From contig CAITKP010000092.1 of NCBI GenBank assembly GCA_903892995.1, forward strand, positions 100,609-164,608: a stretch of 64,000 nt of DNA, read 5' to 3'. The translations under genes and the position numbers were made by a program. The notes beneath the pieces were generated by a model. It was not told the DNA's origin and ran no database searches. It saw only the letters and a program-made list of their open reading frames with translations. Each line of letters starts with the position of its first letter. The stretch's first letter is position 1. The DNA comes from an uncultured Campylobacterales bacterium (GTDB lineage Bacteria; Campylobacterota; Campylobacteria; Campylobacterales; Sulfurimonadaceae). Below, in pieces: positions 53,536-62,785 of the stretch.

Positions 53536-55350
53536 CTATTCTACAGTTACACTTTTTGCTAGGTTTCGAGGCATATCAACATCATTGCCAAGTCTTACAG
53601 CGATCTCTAGTGAAAGAAGTTGTAAGACAACCATCATCTCAAAAAATTCAATCATATAATGGTGCGCACTTGATGTTTGAATATAATCATCAGCTTTGTC
53701 GAACTCAATTGGACTGATTGCACAGATCGTTGAATCTCTTGCACTGAGTTCTTCTACATTGCTTTTGCTTTTTTCATAGAGTATATGTTGTGGAAGCAGG
53801 GCAATAGTAAAAAGTTCAGGATCGGCTAGTGCGATAGGACCATGTTTCATCTCACCCGATGGATAGCCCTCAGCATGGAGATAACTTATCTCTTTGAGTT
53901 TGAGTGCTCCCTCTAGTGCGAGAGGAAAAAATACATCTCGTCCAATAAAGAAAAATCCATGACCATGAAGATATCTTTTTGAGAGTCTTGTGATCTTTTC
54001 ATGTAAGCCATTTGGTATCTCTACTGCTCTTGGGATCTCGCGTAAAAGAGCGATTTGATCTTCGATTTGTTTACATGTAAGCGAATTTTTGAGTTTTGCG
54101 ATGTAAAGGGAAAGCATCCAAAATACAGCTACTTGTGTAGCAAAAGCTTTTGTTGATGCAACCCCTTTTTCTATGCCTGCACGTGTGAGGATAGAAGCAT
54201 CTGCAAGGCGAACCATAGAGGAGTTGTCAACATTACAGATAACAAGAGTTTTTAGTCCCGCAACTTTGGCCATTTTGAGTGTTTCTAGAGTATCAGCAGT
54301 CTCTCCACTTTGAGAAATCGCCACAAAAAGAGTATCTTTACAAAGTAAAGGTTCTTTATATCTAAACTCACTTGCGATCTCGACAGAGACTCTTGTTTTT
54401 GCATATCTTTCGATGAGATAACTCGCAGTCAAAGCTGAGTGATAAGAGGTTCCACATGCGCAAAGTTTGATCTCATTGATACCATCAAAAAGTGTTGGAT
54501 CAAGCTCTTCAAAGATGATTTCACTATCTGAAAGTCTCCCTAAAAGCGTATCTGTGATGACATCTGATTGCTCATATATCTCTTTTTCCATAAAAAATCT
54601 GTAACCATTTTTTTGTGCTGAGAGTTTATTTGTCGAGAGTTTTGAAAAGTGTGGGATCTTTTTATTGCCACCTTTATCTAAAAGCATGATTTCGTTTGGT
54701 TTGACAAAACCAAAATCACCATCTTCAAGGTAAATAACTTCGCTACATTTTCCAATAAGTGGAGTGTCTGATGAAGCAAAATGTTTTTCTCCCTCTTCAT
54801 CACGTCCAAGTATCATCGGTGAGCCCTGTTTTGCAAAGAAGATTGTTTCATCTTCACTTTTTGTAACAAGCAAAACTGCAAATGCGCCATGAAGTTGAGA
54901 GATAGTCTTTGAAAAAGCTTCAAATGCAGAAGCTGAACCTCTAAGTTCCTTTTCAAAAAGCCATACGATCACTTCAGTATCTGTTTGACTCAAAAAGTTT
55001 ACGCCCTCATTTTGTAGCTCACGTTTAAGCTGTGCATAATTTTCGATGATCCCATTATGTACGACATACGAACTTTCACCAAGGTGTGGATGGGCATTGA
55101 GTTCTGTTGGTTTGCCATGTGTTGCCCAGCGTGTATGGCCAATACCAACTGCAAAACCCTTTGGCTCGAAATCATGAGCTTTTTCTTGAAGGTTTACAAG
55201 TTTACCCACAGCTTTATAAACTGAAAAATTATTATTTTGTAAAACAGCTATACCAGCTGAATCATATCCTCGGTACTCTAATTCACCAAGCCCATCAAGT
55301 AAAATCTCTTTTGTTTTTTTTGAGCCTATATATCCGACAATTCCGCACAT
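53536..55350 (-). CDS. glmS: Glutamine-fructose-6-phosphate aminotransferase
   Basis: A 604-residue enzyme making glucosamine-6-phosphate for peptidoglycan and LPS. The glutaminase domain begins MCGIVGYIG with the catalytic Cys2 and has GIGHTRWATHGKP. Two SIS isomerase domains follow (CGTSYHSALTA; ISQSGETADTLE), and the end is PRNLAKSVTVE. No glmS ribozyme is expected, since glnD is only 8 bases upstream and the genes are cotranscribed. A palindrome at 54071 is read LTCK. Confidence 0.97.
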   Translation of the reverse strand: MCGIVGYIGSKKTKEILLDGLGELEYRGYDSAGIAVLQNNNFSVYKAVGKLVNLQEKAHDFEPKGFAVGIGHTRWATHGKPTELNAHPHLGESSYVVHNGIIENYAQLKRELQNEGVNFLSQTDTEVIVWLFEKELRGSASAFEAFSKTISQLHGAFAVLLVTKSEDETIFFAKQGSPMILGRDEEGEKHFASSDTPLIGKCSEVIYLEDGDFGFVKPNEIMLLDKGGNKKIPHFSKLSTNKLSAQKNGYRFFMEKEIYEQSDVITDTLLGRLSDSEIIFEELDPTLFDGINEIKLCACGTSYHSALTASYLIERYAKTRVSVEIASEFRYKEPLLCKDTLFVAISQSGETADTLETLKMAKVAGLKTLVICNVDNSSMVRLADASILTRAGIEKGVASTKAFATQVAVFWMLSLYIAKLKNSLTCKQIEDQIALLREIPRAVEIPNGLHEKITRLSKRYLHGHGFFFIGRDVFFPLALEGALKLKEISYLHAEGYPSGEMKHGPIALADPELFTIALLPQHILYEKSKSNVEELSARDSTICAISPIEFDKADDYIQTSSAHHYMIEFFEMMVVLQLLSLEIAVRLGNDVDMPRNLAKSVTVE

Positions 55351-55358
55351 TTGATATA

Positions 55359-57866
55359 TTATCCTTCGCTTAATGATTTAAAAATATTTTCGGCATTATC
55401 GCACAGATTGTTTTGTTTTTCGATTAAAAAGTTGTCCCTTGCTTTTGTCTTTGTGGAGTCAACTTTAGCTGTTGCGATTTCGACACTATTTTTTTCAAAA
55501 ATATCCATGATATATGCAAGTAAGCCTCGCTGATTTTTTGTGTTAATGCTTAGTTGTGCATAGGCTTGAGAGTGATCACAATCGATACTGAGCTCTTCGC
55601 GTTTGATAATAGGTTTGTTGATATGGATCGTTTTGCTCATATCAAAAGAGTCCTCTATAATCTGCTCAATCTGCTCTTTTGTGTCATCTTCAATATTTTG
55701 TGAGAATTCGATTTTGAAATATTTGATTCCATCAAAGAGTGTAAAAATATCCATAGAACCTACATCAAGATAGCTGAGATTTGCAAGTAAATAGGAGATA
55801 TTGAGTGGAACACGTCTGTAAATCTCTATGCTAAGTCTTGTGGTATTTGTTACACTGTAGCTGTATTGAATGGTTTGTTTGGCTTGCGAAGCGATTTTTA
55901 TGATCTCTTCTGGTGTATGCTTGAAGTAAAAAAGATTGGACTCAACGCCCAAGACTTTTTTCTGCTCAATTGTAGAAAGTGTTGCAAAAAGTTCGGAGTT
56001 TTTGATCTTTTTTTCTATGACGAGACGCTTCGTCGCATCACTGATTCTGTCACTTTGTTTGACAACTTCAAGTCCACCAAGATAAAGCTCTTTGAGTAGT
56101 TTTGCGCTATAAGAGGTGTACACGCCATTGCCAACTCCGTTGATATCTGCGTAGGTCAGCACATAAAGGAGCTTGAGATTTTTCTCATCTTTGATATTTG
56201 AGAGAAATTTATAGAGTGTTTTTTCATTGTGGATATTTTCGCGAAATGCAACACTGCTCATAAGTACATGGTGTCTTATAAGCAAAGAAGCTCTCTCTAT
56301 CATCTCCTCTTTAAATTTTAATTGTGTAGCAAATTGTACAATGATCTTCGCACCGATCTCGCTATGGTCTTGTCGTCTGCCTTTGCCTGTATCGTGGATT
56401 AAAACAGCCACTTTTAAAAGTAGTTTCTCTTCAACACTCAAGCTCTCATAAATGGAATGTATAAATGGTTCTTTAATACTCTCTAAAGCCTGAATACATT
56501 TGATAGAGTGGATATCAACAGGATAGTGATGGTATCCATCAAACTGCGGTAAAAACATCACTTTTCTAAAACTGATGATGAGTTGGTGTAGTATCCCCGC
56601 ATCATAAAAAAGTTTCAAAAAGCAGTAACTATTTGCACGTTTGAAAAGTTCTCGAAGCGCAGTATAAACTTTTGTACGGAATGGATGTTTGATGATTGAG
56701 TAGGTAAAAAGATTCAAAAAACCAGAATCATATCGGTAGTGTTGATCGGGGAGTGTTAAAAGCAACTCTAAAAGCTTCTCAATTGCTTGGGGTTGGAGAT
56801 GGTAAGAAGCGTATAATCTTCCATCCATCACATAGATCCCTTTTTCTATTCTAGATTCTTTTATCTTTGAAAAATGCTTTAAATCTACAAGGTAGGTTCG
56901 TACCATTTTTTTGACAAAAATTTGAGAAAAGTTATTGATCCTCCAAAGAGCGTTAAATATTTTAGTTGTCATAACTTTTTCATTTTTAAATCCGAGCATT
57001 CGGCTTATTTGTGGCATCTGTCCAAGGGTGAGTCTATCCTCTTGTTTGTTGCTGACAAGGTGCAGGGCACTTCTGACTCGAAAAAGAAGCTCTAAAGAGA
57101 TGCGGTATTCGTTGTACTCCTCATCGCTAAAAATCGTTCCGCTGAGGTCTTTGAGACTTTGCACATCATAAATAGTTTTGGCAATCCAAAAAAGAAGTTG
57201 TGAATCGCGAAGTCCGCCGATACTCTCTTTGATATTTGGTTGCATGGAAGTTGGGTATTTTTTGCGTCTTGCAGTAGCTTCATCTATCTTGGCAAGAATG
57301 AACTCTTTTTGGTTTGTAAGTCTGGCTTTGTTGAGCTCTTTTTGAACCCCTTGCCATGTGAAAGTAGAACCTGTGATATAGCGTGATTCCATCATTGCCG
57401 TTTTGATGGTAATATCTTCGCTAGAAGCTTTTTTCAAATCGCGTAGTTCATGGACTCTGTGACCGAGTTTAAGCCCTGCATCCCATGCAAGATAGAGAAA
57501 TTTTTCTATGATGAGATCGGTATTGTATCCTTCACATTTAGCAAAAACTATCATCAAATCGATATCGCTGTGAACACAAAGCTGTTCACGTCCATAGCTT
57601 CCCAAAGCAACGATGCTAATGGGTACTGAAGTGCTCATAGGAACATAGATCCCAAAGATGCGGCGAAGAACTGTTTTGTACATAAGAGCGATGATCTTAT
57701 CAAGCTCTTTGGTGTGTTTGACTAAAAAATCTTTGCCCTGATTTTTCTCAAAAAGGACAGGGAGAGAGTCCTTGTACTCTTTTATATACTGTTTAAAAAC
57801 CTTGGATAGTTCAAAGTCCGAGCCATTGCGCTCAATTGTGTCTTCTATTTGAAGTATGATGTCCAT
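55359..57866 (-). CDS. glnD: Bifunctional PII uridylyltransferase GlnD
   Basis: An 835-residue nitrogen sensor that adds or removes UMP on PII proteins. The nucleotidyltransferase domain has GSYGREQLCVHSDIDLMI. The HD domain has VLIHDTGKGRRQDHSEIG, and two ACT-like domains at the C-terminus (the last around NQRGLLAYIMDIFEKN) would bind glutamine. Slightly shorter than E. coli GlnD (890). Cotranscription with glmS, a glutamine consumer, is notable. It diverges from mqnE. Confidence 0.92.
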   Translation of the reverse strand: MDIILQIEDTIERNGSDFELSKVFKQYIKEYKDSLPVLFEKNQGKDFLVKHTKELDKIIALMYKTVLRRIFGIYVPMSTSVPISIVALGSYGREQLCVHSDIDLMIVFAKCEGYNTDLIIEKFLYLAWDAGLKLGHRVHELRDLKKASSEDITIKTAMMESRYITGSTFTWQGVQKELNKARLTNQKEFILAKIDEATARRKKYPTSMQPNIKESIGGLRDSQLLFWIAKTIYDVQSLKDLSGTIFSDEEYNEYRISLELLFRVRSALHLVSNKQEDRLTLGQMPQISRMLGFKNEKVMTTKIFNALWRINNFSQIFVKKMVRTYLVDLKHFSKIKESRIEKGIYVMDGRLYASYHLQPQAIEKLLELLLTLPDQHYRYDSGFLNLFTYSIIKHPFRTKVYTALRELFKRANSYCFLKLFYDAGILHQLIISFRKVMFLPQFDGYHHYPVDIHSIKCIQALESIKEPFIHSIYESLSVEEKLLLKVAVLIHDTGKGRRQDHSEIGAKIIVQFATQLKFKEEMIERASLLIRHHVLMSSVAFRENIHNEKTLYKFLSNIKDEKNLKLLYVLTYADINGVGNGVYTSYSAKLLKELYLGGLEVVKQSDRISDATKRLVIEKKIKNSELFATLSTIEQKKVLGVESNLFYFKHTPEEIIKIASQAKQTIQYSYSVTNTTRLSIEIYRRVPLNISYLLANLSYLDVGSMDIFTLFDGIKYFKIEFSQNIEDDTKEQIEQIIEDSFDMSKTIHINKPIIKREELSIDCDHSQAYAQLSINTKNQRGLLAYIMDIFEKNSVEIATAKVDSTKTKARDNFLIEKQNNLCDNAENIFKSLSEG

Positions 57867-57902
57867 CTTAAAATCTTCTTTTAGTTTGATTATCTTTAAG
57901 AT

Positions 57903-57908
57903 ATTATA
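57903..57908 (-). promoter_or_regulatory. -10 box of glnD-glmS
   Basis: TATAAT on the minus strand, 36 bases before the glnD ATG and 10 bases from the mqnE -10 box on the other strand. Confidence 0.5.
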
Positions 57909-57918
57909 GACTATTTGC

Positions 57919-57924
57919 TATAAT
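57919..57924 (+). promoter_or_regulatory. -10 box of mqnE
   Basis: TATAAT in the context TTTGCTATAATTGCG, 52 bases before the mqnE ATG. Confidence 0.55.
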
Positions 57925-57976
57925 TGCGCTCCATTTAATCAATTAAATTTTAATCAATTTTTATAAAAGGCAAGAT

Positions 57977-59011
57977 ATGAGCAGAATCTCTTTTGAGGAA
58001 GCATTGAAGATGTACGATATGGAGTTTTTTGATCTGGCACAATTAGCAGATGAAAAACGCAAAGAGCTTCATGGTAAAAAAACCTATTTTAATATCAACC
58101 GCCATATCAATCCAACAAATGTCTGTAAAGATGTCTGCAAATTTTGTGCATACAGCGCAAGTAGAAAAAATCCAAACCAATACACGATGAGCCATGATGA
58201 GATTATGAATATTGTAAAAGATATCGATTCTCGCGGGATTAAAGAGGTGCATATCGTCTCCGCGCACAATCCAAACACGGGTTTAGAGTGGTATTTAGAG
58301 ATTTTTAAAAGAATAAAAACAGAATATCCTCACTTACATGTAAAGGCGCTTACAGCTGCTGAGGTGCATTTTCTCTCAGAAGAATACAACAAAAGTTATG
58401 ACGAAATACTCGATCTCATGGTCGAAAATGGCGTGGATTCTATGCCCGGTGGCGGTGCTGAGATCTTTGATGAGAAGGTAAGAGATTTTATCTGTAAAGG
58501 CAAAGTGACCTCTGCGCAGTGGCTGGAGATACATAAAAAATGGCATCAAAGAGGTAAAAAAAGCAATGTCACGATGCTTTTTGGACATATAGAAAGCCGT
58601 GAAAACCGCATCGATCACATGATGCGTATCCGTGATTTGCAAGATGAAACGGGTGGGTTTAACTGCTTCATCCCACTTGTGTATCAGACTGAAAATAATT
58701 ATCTCAATATTAAAAAAGATATTACAGCAAATGAGATTTTACGCACAATGGCGATTAGCCGTTTGGTGCTTGATAATGTCCCAAATCTCAAAGCTTACTG
58801 GGTGACTTCAACGGTAAATCTCGCTCTCATTGCTCAAGAGTTTGGTGCAAATGATCTCGATGGAACTATAGAAAAAGAGTCTATTAACTCAGCAGCAGGA
58901 GCTGCAAGTGCCAATGGTGTTGTTTTAGAGGATTTTGTACAGCTCATCAAAAACAGCGGTTTTATCGCAGTTGAGCGAGATAGTATCTATAACGAAATCA
59001 AAGTCTGGTGA
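57977..59011 (+). CDS. mqnE: Aminofutalosine synthase MqnE
   Basis: A 344-residue radical SAM enzyme that joins SAM to the chorismate-derived enolpyruvyl benzoate, giving aminofutalosine in the alternative menaquinone route. Cluster ligands are Cys50, Cys54 and Cys57 in CKDVCKFCAYS. Other family segments are NINRHINPTNVC, HIVSAHNPNTGLEWY, SMPGGGAEIF and LFGHIESRENRIDHMM. MqnE is favoured over MqnC because of the NPTNVC-CKFCAYS context and the PGGGAEIF segment. It shares 4 bases with the glycosyltransferase. Confidence 0.92.
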   Translation: MSRISFEEALKMYDMEFFDLAQLADEKRKELHGKKTYFNINRHINPTNVCKDVCKFCAYSASRKNPNQYTMSHDEIMNIVKDIDSRGIKEVHIVSAHNPNTGLEWYLEIFKRIKTEYPHLHVKALTAAEVHFLSEEYNKSYDEILDLMVENGVDSMPGGGAEIFDEKVRDFICKGKVTSAQWLEIHKKWHQRGKKSNVTMLFGHIESRENRIDHMMRIRDLQDETGGFNCFIPLVYQTENNYLNIKKDITANEILRTMAISRLVLDNVPNLKAYWVTSTVNLALIAQEFGANDLDGTIEKESINSAAGAASANGVVLEDFVQLIKNSGFIAVERDSIYNEIKVW

Positions 59012-59856
59012 AAATCTCTGTCGTCATCCCCACGTACAACCGTTATGAAGTTTTAAAACGCGCACTTAGTTCTGTCTTTGCGCAGAGTTATCTGCCCTCA
59101 GAAGTCATTGTCATCGATGATGGCTCAACTGATGCAACTGCAAACATAATCCATGATTTCCCCTCAATCATCTACCGTTATCAAAACAACGCTGGTGTCT
59201 CCTCTGCTCGTAATCTTGGGATCTCACTTTGTTCTCATGAATGGATCGCATTTTTGGACTCAGATGATGCATGGAAAGAGGAGAAACTAGCCTTACATGT
59301 AAGCCTTCATCAAGCAGATAAAGAGTTGCTGTTTTCCTATACCAATGAGCATTGGATTCGTGATGGCAAGCAAGTGAAAATCCCAAAAAAGTTTCAAAAG
59401 TATGGTGGAGATATTTTCACGCAATGTTTATCACACTGCATCATCGCGCCATCTTCTGCATTTGTGCATAAAAAACTCTTTGAAGAGATAGGGCTTTTTG
59501 ATGAAAATCTCGAAGTGTGTGAGGATTATGATCTTTGGCTGAGGGTTACATGTAAGCATAAAGCGGGACTTATCGAACAAGCAGTGACTATAAAATATGG
59601 CGGTCATGAAGACCAACTCTCCACAAAACACTGGGGCATGGATAGATTTAGAGTCGTAGCACTAGAGAAACTTTTAGCCTTGCATGGAAAGGGGAGTTTA
59701 CACCCAAGGGGCACTTCGCATGTAAGAGAAGATGAGGTCAAAAATGAGCTTGTTAAAAAATATACACTTTTGCTAAAAGGCGCAAAAAAACATCAAAGAT
59801 TAGAAGATATACAAGAGTATGAAAAATGTTTAAACGCTCACTCTACTGAGTATTAA
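59008..59856 (+). CDS. Family 2 glycosyltransferase
   Basis: A 282-residue GT-A enzyme: SVVIPTYNRYEVLKRALSS, VIDDGSTDAT, NNAGVSSARNLGI, FLDSDDAW (metal-binding DxD region) and CEDYDLWLR. It would transfer a sugar to a cell-surface glycan; the substrate is unknown. The start is GTG 59008 within the end of mqnE. Repeats are dense in this gene: palindromes at 59293 (ALHVSL) and 59546 (RVTCKH), and a degenerate composite repeat at 59678-59726 encoding LHGKGSLHPRGTSHVR. That segment lies beyond the catalytic core. Confidence 0.88.
   Translation: MKISVVIPTYNRYEVLKRALSSVFAQSYLPSEVIVIDDGSTDATANIIHDFPSIIYRYQNNAGVSSARNLGISLCSHEWIAFLDSDDAWKEEKLALHVSLHQADKELLFSYTNEHWIRDGKQVKIPKKFQKYGGDIFTQCLSHCIIAPSSAFVHKKLFEEIGLFDENLEVCEDYDLWLRVTCKHKAGLIEQAVTIKYGGHEDQLSTKHWGMDRFRVVALEKLLALHGKGSLHPRGTSHVREDEVKNELVKKYTLLLKGAKKHQRLEDIQEYEKCLNAHSTEY
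59678..59726 (-). repeat. Composite palindrome repeat, degenerate copy 3, inside a gene
   Basis: On the minus strand it reads CTTACATGCGAAGTGCCCCT, TGGGTGTAAACTCC, then CCTTTCCATGCAAGG. It aligns with the copies at 31734 and 51567 in order and spacing, with both flanking palindromes decayed. It sits in frame in the glycosyltransferase gene. Confidence 0.6.
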
Positions 59857-59949
59857 GAGTAAATTTGATAAAATTGTAGTTACAACAATAGTTACTAACT
59901 TTTAGATAAATATATCAATACAGATGACAAATAGAGGGAATAATCTTAG

Positions 59950-61215
59950 ATGAAAAAAATATGTATAATCGGTCTTGGATATGTTGGTTTACCTTTGGCT
60001 CATGCATTTAGTGAAAAGTATGAAGTGGTTGGATTTGATATCAACAAGCCAAGAATTGATGAGTTAAATAATGGTTTTGACAGAACATTAGAACTTACTC
60101 AAGAACAAGTTACTCAATCAATTAAAAATGGAATGTTATTTACAACAAATTTAGAGGATATAAAAAATAGTAACATCTATATAGTGACTGTTCCTACGCC
60201 AATAGATGAAAGCAATGAACCTGATTTGACACCTATTATAAAATCTACACAAACTGTTGGAAAAGTTTTAAAAAAAGATGACATCGTTATTTATGAATCT
60301 ACAGTTTATCCAGGAGTCACGGAAGAGGTTTGTGTTCCTATCCTTGAAGAGGAAAGCGGATTAAAGTTTAATGAAACATTTTTTTGTGGATACTCTCCAG
60401 AGCGTATCAATCCCGGAGATAAAGAACATACTGTTACAAAAATTTTAAAAATCACATCTGGAAGCACTCCTGAGATAGCAAAAAAAGTGGATGATTTGTA
60501 TAAGTCAATAATCACGGCAGGAACGCACATGGCACCAACTATTAAGGTTGCTGAAGCTGCAAAAGTGATAGAAAATACGCAAAGAGATGTAAATATTGCT
60601 CTTATGAACGAGCTTGCTTTGATATTTGATCTTATGAACATCAATACACACGATGTCTTAGCAGCAGCTGGCACAAAGTGGAACTTCATAAAGCTTACAC
60701 CAGGCCTTGTCGGAGGGCATTGTATAGGTGTAGATCCATATTATCTTACTCATAAAGCACAAACTCTAGGCTATATGCCAAATCTTATTTTAGGCGCACG
60801 TCAGATCAATAATGGAATGAGTAAACTAATCGCAGATAAGGCGATTAAAAATATGGTAAAAGAGGATAAAAAACTCAAAAATGCAAATATTTTAGTGATG
60901 GGCGTGACCTTTAAAGAGAACTGCCCAGATATGAGAAATTCTAAAGTGTTAGATATTATCAAAGAGCTAGAAGAGTTTGAGTGTCATGTAGAAGTGTATG
61001 ATTATTGGGTAGATCAAAGTGATAAAGAGACAAAAAATCTTAATTTTATTGAAGAACTTCCATTAGATTCTAAAAAATATGATTCTATTGTTGTTGCTGT
61101 AGGACATGATGAATTTAAAGAGCTTACAACGGCTCAGTACGCTTCAATGTCCAATGGCAAACCGATTATTATCGATGTCAAAGGAATCGTAGAAAAACCA
61201 ACATGGAGATTATAA
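59950..61215 (+). CDS. UDP-N-acetylhexosamine 6-dehydrogenase, TviB/WbpO type
   Basis: A 421-residue nucleotide-sugar dehydrogenase that oxidises C6 of UDP-GlcNAc or UDP-GalNAc to the uronic acid. The NAD site is GLGYVGLPLAHAFS (8-21). VTVPTPIDESNEPDLTP, YSPERINPGD and ENTQRDVNIALMNELALI follow, and the catalytic Cys258 is in GGHCIGVDPYYLT. Similarity is to TviB/WbpO rather than WbpA, but followed by wbpB and wbpD it likely fills the WbpA role. The 93 bases upstream contain two TAGTTAC direct repeats and TAAAAT. It overlaps wbpB. Confidence 0.92.
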   Translation: MKKICIIGLGYVGLPLAHAFSEKYEVVGFDINKPRIDELNNGFDRTLELTQEQVTQSIKNGMLFTTNLEDIKNSNIYIVTVPTPIDESNEPDLTPIIKSTQTVGKVLKKDDIVIYESTVYPGVTEEVCVPILEEESGLKFNETFFCGYSPERINPGDKEHTVTKILKITSGSTPEIAKKVDDLYKSIITAGTHMAPTIKVAEAAKVIENTQRDVNIALMNELALIFDLMNINTHDVLAAAGTKWNFIKLTPGLVGGHCIGVDPYYLTHKAQTLGYMPNLILGARQINNGMSKLIADKAIKNMVKEDKKLKNANILVMGVTFKENCPDMRNSKVLDIIKELEEFECHVEVYDYWVDQSDKETKNLNFIEELPLDSKKYDSIVVAVGHDEFKELTTAQYASMSNGKPIIIDVKGIVEKPTWRL

Positions 61216-61217
61216 CA

Positions 61218-62186
61218 ATGCGTGAGAAGAAAAATTTTGCACTTATTGGAGCGAGTGGATATATAGCTCCAAGACACATGAAAGCGATTAAAGAAACAGG
61301 GAATGAACTTATTGCTGCACTTGATCCTTATGATGGGATAGGAATTATGGATAGCCATTTTCCCCAAGCGAGTTTTTTTACAGAGTTTGAAAGATTTGAT
61401 AGATTTGTAGATAAATGGCATAGAGATGGAAATAAAAAGATTGAATATGTGGCAATTGCAACGCCAAACTATCTTCATGACAGTCATATAAGATTTGCTC
61501 TCAAAAGCGGTGCTCACGCGATTTGTGAAAAACCACTTGTTCTCAATCCTCACAATATTGATCAGTTAAAAGTGATCGAAGAAGAAACAGGAAAAAAAGT
61601 TTACACGATTTTACAGCTTAGACTCCATGATTCTATTATCGCACTAAAAGAGAAGATAGCAAAAGAGTTACAAAAAGATCCAGATAAAGTGTTTGATATC
61701 GATCTTACATACTTAACAAGTCGAGGAAAATGGTACTTTGTAAGCTGGAAGGGTGATGAAGCAAAATCTGGTGGTATCGCTTCAAATATAGGTGTTCACT
61801 TCTTTGATATGTTATCTTGGATCTTTGGAGCTGTTGAAGAAAATGTCGTACATGTAAAGCAAGCCGATGCCAATGCAGGTTTTATGAAACTAAAAAATGC
61901 AAATGTAAGATGGTTTTTGAGCGTCAACTATAATTATATTCCAGAAGAGATTAAGCTTACAGGTAAAACTACTTATAGAAGCATCAAAGTTGATGGTGAA
62001 GAGTTCGAGTTTTCTGAGGGCTTTACTGACTTGCACACAAAAAGTTATGAACATATCTTAAATGGTGGTGGGTTTGGGCTTGATGAAGCTAAAAACTCAA
62101 TCAATATTGTTTCAGAAATCAGGAAATTACCTGCACTTGGTTTAGAGGGTAATTATCATCCATTTTGTAAAAAAGTTCTTAGTTAA
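61218..62186 (+). CDS. wbpB: UDP-N-acetylglucosaminuronate 3-dehydrogenase WbpB
   Basis: A 322-residue Gfo/Idh/MocA oxidoreductase closely matching Pseudomonas Wbp[79 protein letters not shown] and [18 protein letters not shown]. WbpB oxidises the C3 hydroxyl of UDP-GlcNAcA so an amino group can be added. ATG 61218, three bases after the dehydrogenase stop, fits the WbpB N-terminus; an in-frame ATG at 61203 is also possible. It shares one base with wbpD. Confidence 0.93.
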   Translation: MREKKNFALIGASGYIAPRHMKAIKETGNELIAALDPYDGIGIMDSHFPQASFFTEFERFDRFVDKWHRDGNKKIEYVAIATPNYLHDSHIRFALKSGAHAICEKPLVLNPHNIDQLKVIEEETGKKVYTILQLRLHDSIIALKEKIAKELQKDPDKVFDIDLTYLTSRGKWYFVSWKGDEAKSGGIASNIGVHFFDMLSWIFGAVEENVVHVKQADANAGFMKLKNANVRWFLSVNYNYIPEEIKLTGKTTYRSIKVDGEEFEFSEGFTDLHTKSYEHILNGGGFGLDEAKNSINIVSEIRKLPALGLEGNYHPFCKKVLS

Positions 62187-62758
62187 TGTCCTACTTTGCA
62201 CATGAATCAGCTTATATAGATAGCAATGTTTCAATTGGTGAAAATAGCAAAATATGGCACTTTTCTCATATTTTAAGTGGGTCAAATATCGGAGAAAACT
62301 GCTCATTTGGGCAAAACTGCGTGGTTGGACCAAAGGTCAATATCGGTAATGGCGTTAAAGTGCAAAACAATGTTTCTGTTTATGAGGGTGTTGAGGTAGA
62401 AGATGATGTTTTCTTGGGTCCATCGATGGTTTTTACCAATGTAGTAAATCCAAGAGCTTTTATCGTGCGCCGTGAAGAGTTTAAAAAAACAGTGCTTAAA
62501 AAAGGGTGTTCCATAGGAGCAAATGCAACGATTGTGTGCGGTGTGACCATTGGAGAGTATGCACTCATCGGAAGTGGAGCAGTTGTTAGTAAAGATGTGA
62601 AACCTTATGCTCTGATGGTCGGAGTTCCAGCAAAGCAGATCGGTTGGGTAAGTAAAGCTGGAAATACGCTTCAATTTGATGAGAATGGTATTGGCTTTGA
62701 TTCGTTTGATGGCAGTCGGTATAAAATGGTCGATGCTCAACTAGAAGTAATAAGCTAA
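62186..62758 (+). CDS. wbpD: UDP-2-acetamido-3-amino-glucuronate N-acetyltransferase WbpD
   Basis: A 190-residue left-handed beta-helix acetyltransferase. Hexapeptide repeats run from [17 protein letters not shown] to about residue 145 ([30 protein letters not shown]). The WbpD-like order [15 protein letters not shown] and [12 protein letters not shown] is present. With the two genes before it and a WbpE aminotransferase (not seen in the window) it would give UDP-GlcNAc(3NAc)A, a diacetamido-glucuronic acid for surface polysaccharide. Confidence 0.92.
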   Translation: MSYFAHESAYIDSNVSIGENSKIWHFSHILSGSNIGENCSFGQNCVVGPKVNIGNGVKVQNNVSVYEGVEVEDDVFLGPSMVFTNVVNPRAFIVRREEFKKTVLKKGCSIGANATIVCGVTIGEYALIGSGAVVSKDVKPYALMVGVPAKQIGWVSKAGNTLQFDENGIGFDSFDGSRYKMVDAQLEVIS

Positions 62759-62785
62759 ATAGTTGAGCATAGGAACTTATTTATA

